DNA of 64,000 nt from Agrypnia vestita (GCA_016648135.1 JADDOH010003974.1:1-64000); one strand, 5' to 3'; positions 34,450 to 45,537 are shown, numbered from the stretch's first letter. Translations and numbers: made by a program. Notes: a model not told the origin generated them from the sequence alone.

Positions 34450-35150
34450 CTTATCTGAAAACCAGCAATTTGAATTTTTTTTTCAGTTTACCGAGTTTGT
34501 ATTGTTTTGTTCTGTGTGTTATATTTATATTGTCCATAATGTCTATGTATACTCTATGTTATTTTTCCTCGGCTTTTATTGATATTTCATAAAAAAATAC
34601 AATAAAACTGAAATTTATATTTCTTAATATCACGAAATTAAATGTTAATATCTTTTTAAAAGCGCATGTTTATTTTAAGAATAAACGTCTTCATAGAAAA
34701 TAAAATTATAAAAAAATTGAATGCCGCTTGAATTCGATTATATTTTTAAATACTAATAATTTTATAATACGGCACAATAACACTGATTTATTTCAAATTG
34801 ATGTAGATAAATATCTGTAGAAGATTTATTAAAAATATCGTAAACTGAAATGAGAAATCGTACAATTTTTTAATGTTCTTAATCATGTAGTCACATTTTA
34901 ATCACAATTTTTTAATGTTCTTAATCACGCAGTGGCGCAGTTTAAAAAAATGTAAGACGCGCGATTACGAGACATTTCCATAATATTTTGCTTCATCAAT
35001 TTCAAAAAAAAAAATCTGACGTCGGGGTGGAAATGGAAAAGGGCGGGAAAGTCATTCGTTGATGACAATATCTGGAAATCGCCCATCATTGTATGCTATA
35101 CGCGTATTGTAGTAAGACATTATAATATTACTAGCAGTTAAGCAATCGGA
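34450..35150. other. AT-rich intergenic DNA
   Basis: TTTTTTAATGTTCTTAATCA is duplicated near 34866 and 34907. No gene is seen. Confidence 0.5.
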
Positions 35151-35460
35151 TATCGCGGATTACTAGCTGCTAGGCCCTGCGAGCTGGCTATCGTGGCCGG
35201 CTGGCGGCCGATAGTGGCCGTAACGAGGCGATGGGCATTAATTTGCTATTAGACCCAGCGGGCGACCATGGTGACCAGATAGTCATTAAAATACGTCGCC
35301 CTGTGTTCTTGTGTAAGAAAGTAAATCTCCCGCGTGCGCACGGCAGCTGCGCGCGCAGCGGCCGGCGTGGAGGGGACGCGCGGAACCGGCGCGTCACCGT
35401 CAGCGGACGGCCGCGACGGGCACTTGAAATTCGGCAGGCCGTAGGTACAGTCTAGGTTTA
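35150..35460. other. GC-rich island with a possible splice donor
   Basis: About 300 bp rich in CpG and GGCCG blocks stands in AT-rich DNA. A 74-codon plus frame (35231-35455) is Arg-rich with no domain. GTAG|GTACAG near 35442 could be a donor site. It might be the first exon or promoter of an unseen gene, or a decayed LTR. Confidence 0.3.
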
Positions 35461-36730
35461 TAAGAGAAAATACATCGCTTAGAATTTACCTACGCGTATT
35501 TATACTGACGCCTGCCCTCTTCCTGAAAACCCAACTTAACATGTTGACATATGAAAAGTGGCGCTTTTGCTCAGTATCTTCGAATGGCATTCCTATTTTG
35601 ATGTTGGTGTTCTGTTATATTCGTTTTTAACACTTTTCGTCCGACATTTCCACGTTCATGCCGTTCGTCTATAAAAAAGAAAATATCATTCATCTGGAAC
35701 TGGAACGTGTGTTCCACCAAATCGGCGATACAAACCATCGAAAGCTGCTACCAAAATAACGTATAAGGTTTCATTTTAAAATATTGATCAACATTACCTA
35801 CTCGCTAGAAGTCAATGATATTTTTGTACTGGTGATTTTAACCGGTTGTCAACTAAGTCACTTGAACATCCAGTTATTCTATATCTTAATAACTGGTTTC
35901 ACCAGATTTACCAAATCTTTGCACGCACCTGTTATACAGAGCCGTACCAACCAGACGTCTAAGACCAATCAAATTCATATTTTCGATAAGGAGACGAAAT
36001 CGACCAATTGAGTTGCAGTTTCCCGGTAATGAATTCAAATTGGACCAATCACCTTCATGATTACATTCTTCACATAATTCTCCAGTGTATTACGTTAAAC
36101 ATGTCAACTCAGTTAGGCGATCGTCTGGCAAAGTGAGCCAAATTGACAACTTTTTCTCATATTTTAACCTGCGTTTTTATCACATTTTTGTGTGAAAAAG
36201 TATTTTAAAATTTATTCATCGGGTTCCAAATACGGAATTCTTCTTAAGGCCTGTGCCACACTGCGCGTGTCTTCCGTAGCATCTTTTCCGTTGGGTAAAA
36301 TTGTTAAAGCAAATGGGTCGACCGATCATCCGCGTAGTGTGTTTGATAAGCGCATATTGTATGAAAAGAAATGTAGCGGCGTTTCTCGACCTAAGAGACG
36401 CTGCGGAAGGTGCGCGTAGTATGGCGTCGGCCTAACTTAATAATTTAACCAATTAATAAATTACCAAACCTACCATGTTTTAAAAATGAAGAAAATTGCT
36501 TCAATCTTCAGGCCTTACATGACTGTATGGACTCGTGAGATGTCTTTTTTTCAATAATATTACAAAGTTACCGATTATCTTTAATTTATTAAAATATTCG
36601 TAAATTCCGTCAGTTTTTTTACTTATAATTTTTGTTTTAAAAATCACTGTTTCAAAAAAATATTTTAATGTTTGTGTGGTTTTTTCGACCCATTTTTGAC
36701 GACGCATTTAAAATATGACCTCCAATTTAA
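35460..36730. other. Intergenic DNA, no supported gene
   Basis: Short frames at 35784-36011 and 36192-36419 lack domains. Confidence 0.5.
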
Positions 36731-36731
36731 T

Positions 36732-36900
36732 TAAATACTAACTGCAACCCGTTAAAAATTTACATGTTGCTTCGTAAAAAATAAGTATTTTTTTATTTAT
36801 AAAAAAAGAAAGTAGAGGAGAAAGAAAAAGTTACAGGAAGTTACGAACAGATAGACAGAATAACAAATAATAACAAAATTAAAAAATAAATCGCTTCCGA
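36732..36900 (-). repeat. Dispersed repeat, minus copy
   Basis: Starts AACTGCAACCCGTTAAAAAT and ends with CAGATAGACAGAATAACAAA, the reverse of the block order at 59878-60215. Confidence 0.5.
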
Positions 36901-37189
36901 TAATAACCGAATAAATAATCCTATATTCATCTGGACCTAGAATTGAAACAGATGTTTCAGCAAATTACTAATTTCAATTACTTCTTCGACCACTTCTACT
37001 TCAAGTTCGACCTTATTTGATACTTTTATGGGTGTTTTGGATGATGGTGTGTGTGTGTGTGATATATTTGGAGAAGCTGCTTTTTAGGGTCACCATCCGT
37101 CCTGTGACGGGAATTCTCCAAAGTCGTGAAATGTTTGATGATTTTATTCGCTCGATAAAACAATTACAAGTATACATAAGTACGAATAT

Positions 37190-37753
37190 CGATTAAATTT
37201 AAAAAATATCGATATATCAATATTGTTTTTGAAAAATATTGATATTTATCGTCGATATATTTTTTCGCGATATATCTAATATCGATATTTTTTTTGATAT
37301 ATCGATATTTTTTTCTGGGATAACCGATATTTTTTCTTGGGCGACTTTTTTAGATTTGGTCATTTTTTGGGCGACCCTTTTTTGGGTATCTTTTTTCACT
37401 TTTTTTGGGTATCTTTTTTCACTTTTTTGGTATCTTTTTCACTTTTTTCTTGGCGACCTTCTTCTTTTTGGTCATCGATATATCGACAGTTTTTCCCGAT
37501 ATATCGATATATTTTCTTCGATATATCGATATATTTTTTCCGATATATCAATATTTTTTTGGGTATCTTTTTCATATTTTTTCCGGTGACCTTTTTTTTT
37601 TGGTCGCCAAAGCTTATTCCCCTTACATTTTTTAAAAAATAATATCGATAAATATCGATATATTTTTCGCAATGTATATCGATTATTTTCGATACTTTTT
37701 AAACATATCGATTCGATATATATCGATATTTTTTTTTCATTTACCCATCCCTA
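37190..37753. mobile_element. hAT-like TATCGATA-rich MITE, truncated at the left
   Basis: The right end TTTACCCATCCCTA at 37740-37753 and an interior of TATCGATA palindromes match the elements at 24325 and 24815. No TAGGGATGGG left end is present. The adjoining 37754-37826 is the right tip of the CGTCGAC-rich MITE family (as at 45460-45537), so two family members abut. A related TATCGATAC-rich stretch starting TAGGGACACG follows to 38065. Confidence 0.65.
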
Positions 37754-38073
37754 TCGACTCGTCGATGGACGGAAATGGATGGTCTTGTTTCGTCAATGAT
37801 AAATACGTCGACGACCCACCGCTAGGGACACGAAAAAAGTATCGATACTTTGTGGTATCGAGTACTTTTCTTTCGATACCGATACTTTTGTACTCGATAC
37901 TTTCTATTCAATACTTTTACTCAATGAGTACTTTTTGGCGAGTATCGATACCTTTTTAGTCACTTTTTTGGCGACCATTTTTTGGTTACTTTTTTCATTT
38001 TTTTCTTGGCGACATTCTTTTTTTTGGTCATCGATATATTTTCCCGATGTACTCGATACTTTGGAGTATCCAT

Positions 38074-38216
38074 TAGGGATGGGCGTTGAATGGACGGACT
38101 AGTTGAAATCAACCGTTGACGTTGCATCGACGCGTCGACCGTTTACGTTTATCGCATGGACATTCGTAGACGGTGGACAGCGGACGCCGTGGTCGGTGGA
38201 CGATTCGAGATTATAA
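38074..38216. mobile_element. Left part of a TAGGGATGGG hAT MITE, interrupted
   Basis: Starts TAGGGATGGGCGTTGAATGG and follows 55108-55252 closely, with a 10-bp deletion, up to GATTATAAA, where a different sequence begins. The left flank is GTATCCAT. This differs from the GTCCAGAC duplication at the right half (45538-45545), so the two halves do not come from one simple insertion. Confidence 0.8.
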
Positions 38217-38380
38217 AGGAGCCTGTACACATTGGCCGAGGTTGGCCCAAAGTAAGGTTGGCCCAATGTGTACAGGGCGTTTTGGCCGTGCGTAGAGACG
38301 TTTGCCAAACTTGGCTTGGTAGTCGGTTTTTCGAGCACACATCAAAAGAAAGAGGCGTGGCTCAATTTGTCAACTTTTTT

Positions 38381-39009
38381 TAGGGTTGTCAACTTTTTTT
38401 ACAAGAAATAAAGTATATTTAAGTCTGAGAAGAATATTAAACAGTATTTTAGAAAAATGAACAGTATTTTATTTATTTAATGTATTAAATACATATTTTT
38501 TAGAACTTCTCGCACAACTTATTAATTTTCACTCTTTTTAAAAACTTCATAAGCCTCACCACAATTATAACTAAAACTAAAATAAATGAGGAGCACATTT
38601 TTTATTAAATTAATATTTGCTCTATTTCTATCCTCCCGCCACTTTGCATTCATTACTGAAAAAATTCTTTCAGTAAATGCTGAGGTGGCGGGAACAGAAA
38701 GTAGATATGAGACAATTTTAGTAATATTTTTAAATTCTTCTGAGTTGTTTACTAATAAATGGCTCCACTTTTGGCCAGTACTCATTTCAAGAAAATCTTT
38801 GTCTTCTGATACTTTTTTATAAATTACTTTGAAATTTGTTAATTCTGTATATAAATCATCCATACTAATATTTCTGTGAGCGTTTCAGTCTGAATAATTT
38901 TGATGCTGAAAACAGTATTTTGTATATTTTATTTTTGTTCAACAGTAAAAAGTATAATGTAGTAAAAAACAATATGACACTAATTTTAACAGTATAGTTG
39001 GCAACCCTA
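38381..39009 (-). mobile_element. Internally deleted hAT element, TAGGGTTGTCAAC ends
   Basis: TAGGGTTGTCAAC (38381) and GTTGGCAACCCTA (38997-39009) bound 629 bp and resemble the ends of the element at 17283. A partial transposase C-terminus lies inside. The right flank GGCTCA also occurs 17-22 bp left of the left end, where GTCAACTTTTTTTA is duplicated, so the original target duplication may be GGCTCA plus two bases. Confidence 0.6.
38522..38863 (-). pseudogene. hAT transposase C-terminal dimerisation fragment
   Basis: A 113-codon minus-strand frame. Its C-terminal half (about residues 56-100) has the hAT dimerisation-domain pattern: Val-Pro-Ala-Thr-Ser-Ala-x-x-Glu-Arg-x-Phe-Ser, then Arg-x-Asn-x-x-Asn-Leu-Ile-Lys-Asn-Val-Leu-Leu-Ile. 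Full hAT transposases are about 600 residues. The BED finger and the RNase-H-like catalytic core are absent, so this copy cannot transpose itself. Confidence 0.85.
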
Positions 39010-39557
39010 GGCTCAGCCGGCAACGCGCAACGCGCTTCGATCATTGCGAGGTTCGCCGACACCGACGTTGGCTAATGTGTAATCGCTGTCCGCCATTTTG
39101 CAAGTTTGACGCTCTGCCGAGGTTCCCGGACCGTATTCACATTGGCTAAGATGACCCAAAATGACATTGGCCCAATGTGTACAGGGGTTTTTTTGCGCAA
39201 CTCAGCGAGGTTTGGCCAAACTTGGTTCATATCCATGGTTTGTCGGTATTTGAATAAACTTCAAAGAAAGCATGAGTCATTAAGCTATCGTGGAGCAATG
39301 AAAAGTTAGTTGTATGGACAGAAATTAATTATGTGTACAATGAATGAGTTTTATAATTCATATAATTTATTTCAACCACGTTATTTAGTCATAACCAAAA
39401 TAATTACTATTTTTTTTTTATTTGTTTCGTCAAACCGATTGAAAATAATATACATGAATTATTTTATATTTTAAATATATACGGCTATAAAGGTTTTTAC
39501 TTTAAAAATTGTACAAAATGGATAAATAATATTTTCAAAAATATTTATTATATTCAA

Positions 39558-39657
39558 CTAGCTGTAACCCGTCAAAAATGACAATACTTTTACATGTTTT
39601 TCCTAAGGAATAAGATTTTATTTATTTATATAAAAAAGGAAAGAAAGAAAAAAAATA
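39558..39657 (-). repeat. Dispersed repeat, minus copy
   Basis: ACTAGCTGTAACCCGTCAAA, then ACTTTTACATG and CCTAAGGAATAAGATTTTAT, mirrors the end of 59878-60215. It is cut off by the LINE tail at 39658. Confidence 0.55.
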
Positions 39658-40225
39658 CTACTTACTTACTTACCATCACGCCGTTTCCCCCTTGGGGGTA
39701 GGAAGAGAGGATAGAGCGCCATACTCTTCTGTCCTGACATATAACTCTCGCCTCATCCACATTCATACATCTTCGCATTCAAGCTCGCCGGTGTTGAGGC
39801 TTCTAACGGGACCATCTTTCAGTATCTGGTTAATCTGGTCATGCCACGTATTCCGCGGTCCTGTCTTTCTGGCGCCATCTACATAATATCTTTCTATACA
39901 TAGCATATATATCTTTCTTACGATTCTTTCCTCATTCATTCGCTCAACATGCCCAAACGATCTGAGCGATCCTTTTTTAATTCTATTATTTATGCTAAGT
40001 TTAGCTTTACATTCATTTCATCATAAATGGATTTGCCACACCTATGTCTGACGGATCCCATCTTCACTGTATTCAATTTACTTTCGTTCCTCTCCTGTCA
40101 GCTCCAGGCTTCACTTCCATACAACAGTGACGGTATCAGAATTCCATTACTTACCACTAGTTTTGCCTCAGTATACATATTTCTATTAGAAACTATTGCG
40201 TTCAAAGCACTACATATATAATAAT
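39658..40225 (-). pseudogene. RTE-like LINE 3' end (copy 4)
   Basis: It is parallel to 41263-41757. It has a (TTAC)n tail on the plus strand at 39658-39673, then the reverse complement of the C-terminal coding region, with several indels. The Tyr-Gly-Ser-Glu-Ala-Trp-Ser motif and Ser-Phe-Gly-His-Val-Glu-Arg-Met are recognisable on the minus strand. Confidence 0.65.
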
Positions 40226-40229
40226 AAAT

Positions 40230-40870
40230 TCAAAGCACTACTTATATAAGAATAAAAGATACTACATATGAATAATAAGAATATTTCGTCGCTGTATATA
40301 TAATTAATCTTATGTGACGTTTTAGTACATTCTGAGATAAACGAATAAAACTGTTTTAAAAAATAATTGCACAGACTAGATTTATAAAAAATATTTTAAA
40401 TAATTACTAGGCAGACTTTCTCCATTATTATATAGTATATCTCCATTATTTATATGAAACATGTACTAAACGGCAAAAAACGAAAAGAAAAAATTATGTA
40501 AAAATTTTTACGTAAAAAAGAAAATGAAAAAAAAATATGTAAAAATTTCTAGGGAAAAAAAGAAAAAAAATTACGTTAAAAAAGTTAAATAAATTTACAT
40601 AAAAAAGTACGTACAAAAGGAATAAATTACGTAAAAAATGTATCTACTAGCAGAAAATGATTTTATTATTATTGGTATCGGCGAGTTAATAAATACTAGC
40701 TTCGCCGATTGCTTACGTCAGCCGCTTCGCGGCCAATTGTATCTGGCAAATTTTTCACTTTTAATAACGGGTAGTTTAGATATAATGAAGATAAAGTATT
40801 TATTCAGTATTTCTATAAAAATGTAATTAAAATTTCAACAAACAAAATATTCTCGACCGTAAAAAAAAAT
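40230..40870. other. AT-rich intergenic DNA
   Basis: Runs of AAAAAAATTACGTAAAAAAG type make an irregular low-complexity stretch at 40480-40640. No gene. Confidence 0.5.
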
Positions 40871-40871
40871 T

Positions 40872-40944
40872 CGATCCTACTAGGATTCGAACCTGGAATC
40901 TTCAGATCCGCAGTCAGACGCGTTATCCGCTGCGACACACAACA
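40872..40944 (-). pseudogene. tRNA-Arg-like pseudogene (anticodon GCG)
   Basis: The minus strand keeps the D-arm (GCAGCGGATAACGC), the anticodon arm GTCTGAC-TGCGGAT-CTGAAGA and the T-arm CCAGGTTCGAATCC. A poly-T terminator lies 3-4 nt past the GGATCG end. Eukaryotic tRNA-Arg of this type carries ACG, so GCG here implies an A-to-G change at position 34. The 5' acceptor strand does not pair with the 3' strand, so it is probably dead. Confidence 0.65.
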
Positions 40945-41262
40945 CAAGGGGCACCGCGGCAAAATTATTGTATACAAAGTGAAATCAGCGTATTAATAAT
41001 ATAGATATATATATGTATACACGTATAAAGTCGAATAGCATACGTAATCCATCGCCAAAAAAAGTGATACAAAAAACACTGTTTTGGGTCGCACGGTGGG
41101 AGAAATAGGCGTAAACGATGAAACAGGGCCGTACTCTGTCAAACTGTATTTGTTTAACGAATGTTAATGTTTAATAGAAAAAAAACGGTGTTATTTTTAA
41201 TGAAAAGTACTGCTGAAATTACTTATTATAATCGTAGATGCGGAATTTATTTAAATGTTATA

Positions 41263-41757
41263 TACTTACTTACTTACTTACCATCACGCCGTTTCCCCGA
41301 GGGGGTAGGCAGAGAGGATAGAGCGCCATACTCTTCTGTCCTGACATACAACTTTCGCTTCGTCTACATTCATACATCTTCGCATGCAAGCTCGACGGTT
41401 GTTCAGACTTCTAACAGGACCATCTTCCAGTATCTGGTTAATCTGGTCATGCCACGTCTTCCGTGGTCGCCCTCTTTTTCTGGCGCCGTCAACACTTGCA
41501 TCATATATCTTTCTTACCATTCTTTCCTCATTCATTCGCTCAACATGCCCAAACCACCTGAGCGACCCTATTTTTATTCTCTGTATTATGCTACGATCAG
41601 CTTTACATTCCTTCCTAATATCTTCATTCTTTACTCTATCATACATGGATTTACCACACATACGTCTAAGGGACCTCATCTCCACTGCATTCAATCTACT
41701 TTCGTTCCTCTTCTGCCAGCTCCAGGCTTCACTTCCATTAAATGTTATATAAATCAT
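41263..41757 (-). pseudogene. RTE-like LINE ORF C-terminus with (TTAC)n tail
   Basis: An open frame of 157 codons (41284-41757) matches the tail of endonuclease/reverse-transcriptase proteins of RTE-like arthropod LINEs. It contains Ser-Glu-Ala-Trp, a Met-Arg-Ser-Leu-Arg-Arg-Met-Cys-Gly block and Ser-Leu-Arg-Trp-Phe-Gly-His-Val-Glu-Arg-Met. Further on are Arg-Lys-Arg-Gly-Arg-Pro-Arg-Lys-Thr-Trp and a terminal Arg-Arg-x-Trp-Arg-Ser. It ends in a TTAC repeat on the plus strand (41263-41280). The reverse-transcriptase core is missing, so it is a 5'-truncated copy, but the frame is intact and it is the youngest-looking of five copies. Confidence 0.75.
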
Positions 41758-41814
41758 TGAATTATAAATAAATAATATGTACCTGTGATATGAAAAAACT
41801 TGCTAGCGTTCTGA

Positions 41815-41882
41815 AACAAGGCTTGAACCAAAAATCTGCAGACCAAACGTCATGACCACTAGACTACCTAGTGCATCAAATA
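41815..41882 (-). repeat. tRNA-like SINE head
   Basis: The minus strand has an A-box-like GGTAGTCTAGTGGTCATGAC and, at tRNA spacing, a B-box TTGGTTCAAGCC. No acceptor pairing. Confidence 0.5.
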
Positions 41883-41884
41883 AA

Positions 41885-42480
41885 TAAATTATTATGTTAG
41901 TATTTACGTAGTTATTTAGTACGTTAATGTATTTTATACAATAATATTTGTTATCTTTAATAGTGATGTTTATACATTTATTACATAATAGTGGAATAAC
42001 GGGTTATTTAGAAGAAATACGTTATGACCGCCACAAAAGGCATTAATGTTTGTATTTTTCTATAATTTATAATTTTTCATTAATTTATATTTTTAAAAAA
42101 TCATAATTTTATTTTTAAAACAAATCTACTTACGTAAAATACAAAAAATCTATATATCCAAAAAAAAAAACGGTTGATAATTTGCATGATAATAATTTTT
42201 GGCTATATCTAAAAAATAAAAAATTTAATCTTTATTTTCAACACAAATTGGTTTCTTAAAGCAATCATGGCGCTACACTATTACTAAATAATCGACTTGC
42301 AAACTTTAATTTAATTTTTGATTATGACGTTTAATATGTTGCCGCCGCAATTTGTTACCGAAATGCATTTTTTCTTTTTCTTAAAGAGAGTTTACTTTTC
42401 CAGAAAATTCCAATTGATTTCATTATTTTCGTTTTCTATGATAACTTTTTTACTCTCAAAACAATTTCTTATTAATTTTG
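41885..42480. other. AT-rich intergenic DNA
   Basis: No gene or structured repeat is seen. Confidence 0.5.
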
Positions 42481-42860
42481 CATATTACATATTACATTAC
42501 ATACAATTACATATGATATGCGCCCAAAGAAATTACAATTTCTTGTTTTGTAGATGGATGCTTAAAAGTTGGCTTTAAATTATCATAGTCAAATGAGCAT
42601 CCTAGAATTTTTCCCATTGATATGTTAACGGGACAGCCATTAAAAGTTAATGAAACTACTTCTATGCCAGCTGCATGAACTTTTTCTAAACATCGATTTA
42701 TCAAAGATGCACGCTATTGATCGTTAGTTCCTTCCACTTAAAATATGCTATTGGGAGTTTGAAATTCGAATTTATGGCAGTCAAAAAAAAACACTAAAGC
42801 ATCTTTTGCTACCGTAAGATCATCATCGTTGATATCGGTACCCATATTCGATGTGCTTTC
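42480..42860 (-). pseudogene. P-element-type transposase fragment
   Basis: Minus-strand translation of 42507-42704 gives a segment with Ala-Gly-Ile-Glu-Val-Val-Ser-Leu-Thr-x-x-Gly-x-x-x-Asn, then Lys-Pro-Thr-Phe-Lys-His-Pro-Ser. This matches the conserved RNase-H-like region of P-element/THAP9-type transposases. Just upstream (42725-42845) a decayed frame adds Ala-Lys-Asp-Ala-Leu-Val-Phe and Phe-Gln-Thr-Pro, with a stop between. The THAP domain and the rest of the catalytic core are not found. Confidence 0.65.
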
Positions 42861-43312
42861 TGATAGCCATTTCATCGAGCGCTAAGTTCGCAACAATTTT
42901 ATATTCAGTGGAAGAAGATTTTAATCTAAGAGCATCGAAAGCTTCAGAAATAAATCCCGGGTTACCGTTTATACTTTGGTACCACCTTTTAATGGACTGT
43001 TCCTGGCTCTACCCCAAAAAATTCCAAGAAATTCAAAGAAGAACCACAAAAGTTGATATTTTGCCGTGCGAAGTTCTATGTTATATTGCTAAACTGTCTA
43101 AAGTTGACAGAAGTTATTTAGTAATTGAGCTGAAACAGTTTGTAGACCAATATGAGACTTTCATAAAGACTGAATGGGATGAAAATGACAAAAATGAACA
43201 AGATAAGCCAAAGCTGAATCATGATGTAGAAAAGAGTGAGGATTATAAATTAGAATTGCAAGAAAAGACTTATGTTCACTATTTAGTGAGAAAAAAGGTT
43301 TTAGATGTTTAG
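42851..43312 (+). CDS. Unrecognised 153-codon ORF in transposon context
   Basis: An open plus frame starts 9 bp inside the P-element-like fragment, which argues against the first Met being authentic. From about residue 60 the peptide is coding-like. It has Ile-Gln-Arg-Arg-Thr-Thr-Lys-Val-Asp-Ile-Leu-Pro, a helical leucine-rich segment with Glu-Leu-Lys-Gln-Phe-Val, and an acidic Lys/Asp/Glu-rich tail. It loosely resembles spacer segments of hAT or ZMYM-type transposase-derived proteins, but I cannot name a family. Confidence 0.3.
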   Translation: MCFLIAISSSAKFATILYSVEEDFNLRASKASEINPGLPFILWYHLLMDCSWLYPKKFQEIQRRTTKVDILPCEVLCYIAKLSKVDRSYLVIELKQFVDQYETFIKTEWDENDKNEQDKPKLNHDVEKSEDYKLELQEKTYVHYLVRKKVLDV

Positions 43313-43439
43313 CGTGCGCTTTTTATGTTGTTTCTGAATTATCTCAATCAGGGCTCTTTACTAATCTTTACATAGCTTATAAGTTTATATTAACCAATCC
43401 CTAAGAATGTTCTTAGGTTTCAACGGCCACTCAGAATCT

Positions 43440-43540
43440 TCTGGTTTGTGTCTTCTGGGGTACTATACCGTATACACATCAGCCCTGATGATGGACCCTG
43501 CAATGGGATCCGAAACATCGGCCAGAAGACACAAACCAGA
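43440..43540 (+). ncRNA. Hammerhead ribozyme inside a perfect 19-bp stem
   Basis: Arms at 43440-43458 and 43522-43540 (TCTGGTTTGTGTCTTCTGG and its exact complement) enclose an intact core CTGATGA (43485-43491), stem-loop II (GGACCC/GGGATCC), and GAAA (43512-43515). The short ACAT stem III, a C at the cleavage position and GGCC, able to pair with upstream GCC, complete it. It is the best-preserved hammerhead in the window. Origin from the terminal repeat of a Penelope-like element is inferred from the shared layout. Confidence 0.7.
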
Positions 43541-44041
43541 AAATAACTCTTCCTTGTTACTTTTGAGCAAATCTTTTCAAAATAAAAAATAGGCTTAGAT
43601 CAACTTTGAATCAGGAGTTAATGTCTAATCTTTTGTTAATAAATATAATTAAGTATTAATTTAAGTAAGAATTTAATTATCGATGAAGTGGCAATTTAAT
43701 TTTCATTATCGATGAACTTAAGAAAAAAATGATGGTTTAGTGCAGGTACTAAAGGATAAATTAATGTTTTAAAGAGCTTAATATTAATCCTTGAATAAAT
43801 AGCTTGATTATTTCCAGTATACATAGTATTTGTCAATTACATATTTAACTTATACCTTTGATATAGATATAAAATAGGCCTACTTGCAGCTACGGCTTTG
43901 AAGCCACGTATTTGAAATTGCTTGCACATAGCCCCCTGACCCACGTTAAGTAGCTCAATCAATGTATGTGAAAATTATAAGATGGCCGATAGATTCCTGC
44001 CTATGTTAAATGTTCAAACAATCATGACCTAATATCAATAG

Positions 44042-44356
44042 TTATGGAGATGTGCAGTATCAAAGATTGCATTTTTTTTCAATATTTCTGACTTATTTTT
44101 TGCAAAAATTTGAACTATCATTACAGTAACTTATATCGATTATGAAAAATTTATTTGTTTCAATAAAACTTAAATAAAACGATAAAAACCTTGTAAAAAA
44201 AAACTTTTTCCAATTTTCGCAAGGTTTTTATCATTTTATTCGACTTGTATTAAAGCGAATAAATTTTTCATAATCTACATAAGTTACTGTAATGATAGTT
44301 CATGACAGTTCAACTTTAAAAAAAATGCAAACTTTGATATTGCACAGCTCCATAAA
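44042..44356. mobile_element. Fold-back element, about 315 bp palindrome
   Basis: TTATGGAGATGTGCAGTATC at the left matches the complement of GATATTGCACAGCTCCATAA at the right. Complementarity continues through AACTATCATTACAGTAACTT and AAAATTTATT to a centre around 44200 (CAAGGTTTTTATC). It is non-coding. A TTA/TAA target duplication is possible but overlaps the repeat ends. Confidence 0.65.
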
Positions 44357-44536
44357 ATGCAGGACCCCTTCACTAGTTCTCGCCGAGGGCCCTCAAGAGT
44401 GCCAGTGCGCCCCTGTCGCTCTAGCCAAAGCGAGGTTGGCCGATACGTTGGCTAATGTGTAATCGCTGTCCGCCATTTTGCGAGGTTGGACGAGACGTTG
44501 GCTCTGCCGAGGTTGGGCCAATGTGTGCAGGGCCCT

Positions 44537-45537
44537 TAAAAAACGAAATGCAAAGCAACGAGCGAGAGCAAGACAAAACGTCTCCGTTTATTTCTCTCTC
44601 ATCTCTCGCTGTCGACTTGTAGATGCCATAGACGTCATAGACGGCTCGACGGGTAATTTCATTTCAACTCTAAAGTACATGACCATAGAGTGCAGATCTG
44701 TGTATACGAACTATGACTAGAGATTTGAAATTTGAATACATGCGTAGGGCGAGATAGGCTTAATAAGCTATTGTCTATTATTTTTTACTTGATTTTTTGT
44801 GATGTCACGTGCGACGATTCGGTGAATTCCCAATTTTACGCTGTATAAAATAAAACAATTCTGTTTAATTATTTTATTTTTTATTGAACTATTATTAATT
44901 AACAGGCCGGCTAGATATTTTTCTAAAATCAATATTTTATTCGATCGATCTCGACTTCTTATATCTACCTGAAAAGGGATGCTAAAATTTAATTATTGTG
45001 TTATTTCCTTACTTTTTAGCATATAAATGATATAACTTGTAGGGAATAAAATTTTCTATACCTAACTATGGTCCTTATTCAGGAGTCCAACATTAATTAT
45101 TATATATATAATATAATCTTGAATTTAGGTTTAATTAATTTTTATTAAAAATTCCCTATTTTCAACTTCATAGATAAAAAAAAAAATCTATTATAATTTT
45201 GTTTACACAGATAAATTTAATAAATAATAAAATATTTCATATAAGCAAAAGTAGCGGTTTTAATTTCCCCGAAACTATATTCCTTCGAACTTCTTTAAAT
45301 TTTAAAAATTAACGTCATAAAAATAGCCAACGGTTGAGCCGTCGAGAAGCGTCGCGTTGAACCGTAGACAGTTGACCATCGTCCCGATGTTTAGATAGAA
45401 CGTCCGCGTAACGAAGTTGACGCGTCAACTAGTTGACGAAACTAGTTGACGAATTCAACTAGTTGATCGTCTCGTCGATGGATGGACGTGGACGGTCTCG
45501 TTTCGTCGACGGTAAATACGTCGACGACCCATCCCTA
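44537..45537. mobile_element. Right part of a TAGGGATGGG hAT MITE
   Basis: It follows 55254-56251 closely and ends CCCATCCCTA at 45537, then GTCCAGAC. Differences from the 5' LTR copy include a 13-bp extra ACTAGTTGACGAA-type unit near 45430 and several substitutions and indels around 45000-45050. The directly adjoining 371 bp of LTR sequence show no difference. The left end is replaced by the composite ending at 44536. Confidence 0.8.

Larger units (their letters stand above)
38217..44536. mobile_element. Nested composite bounded by CCTGTACACATTGGCC ends
   Basis: The left boundary AGGAGCCTGTACACATTGG and the right boundary (inverted, AGGGCCCTGCACACATTGG) interrupt the hAT MITE at the same base. 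TAA lies at both junctions (38214-38216, 44537-44539) and the uninterrupted copy at 55253 reads TATAAAAAACG. A TWA duplication and such ends suggest a PIF/Harbinger-like element. Extra internal copies of the terminal sequence occur at 38262-38277 and 39168-39183. The interior is filled with later insertions listed separately. Confidence 0.5.

Noticed and set aside
37217..37672. Cluster of overlapping open frames on both strands
   Set aside because: Same TATCGATA-rich repeat; no codon bias and no domain.
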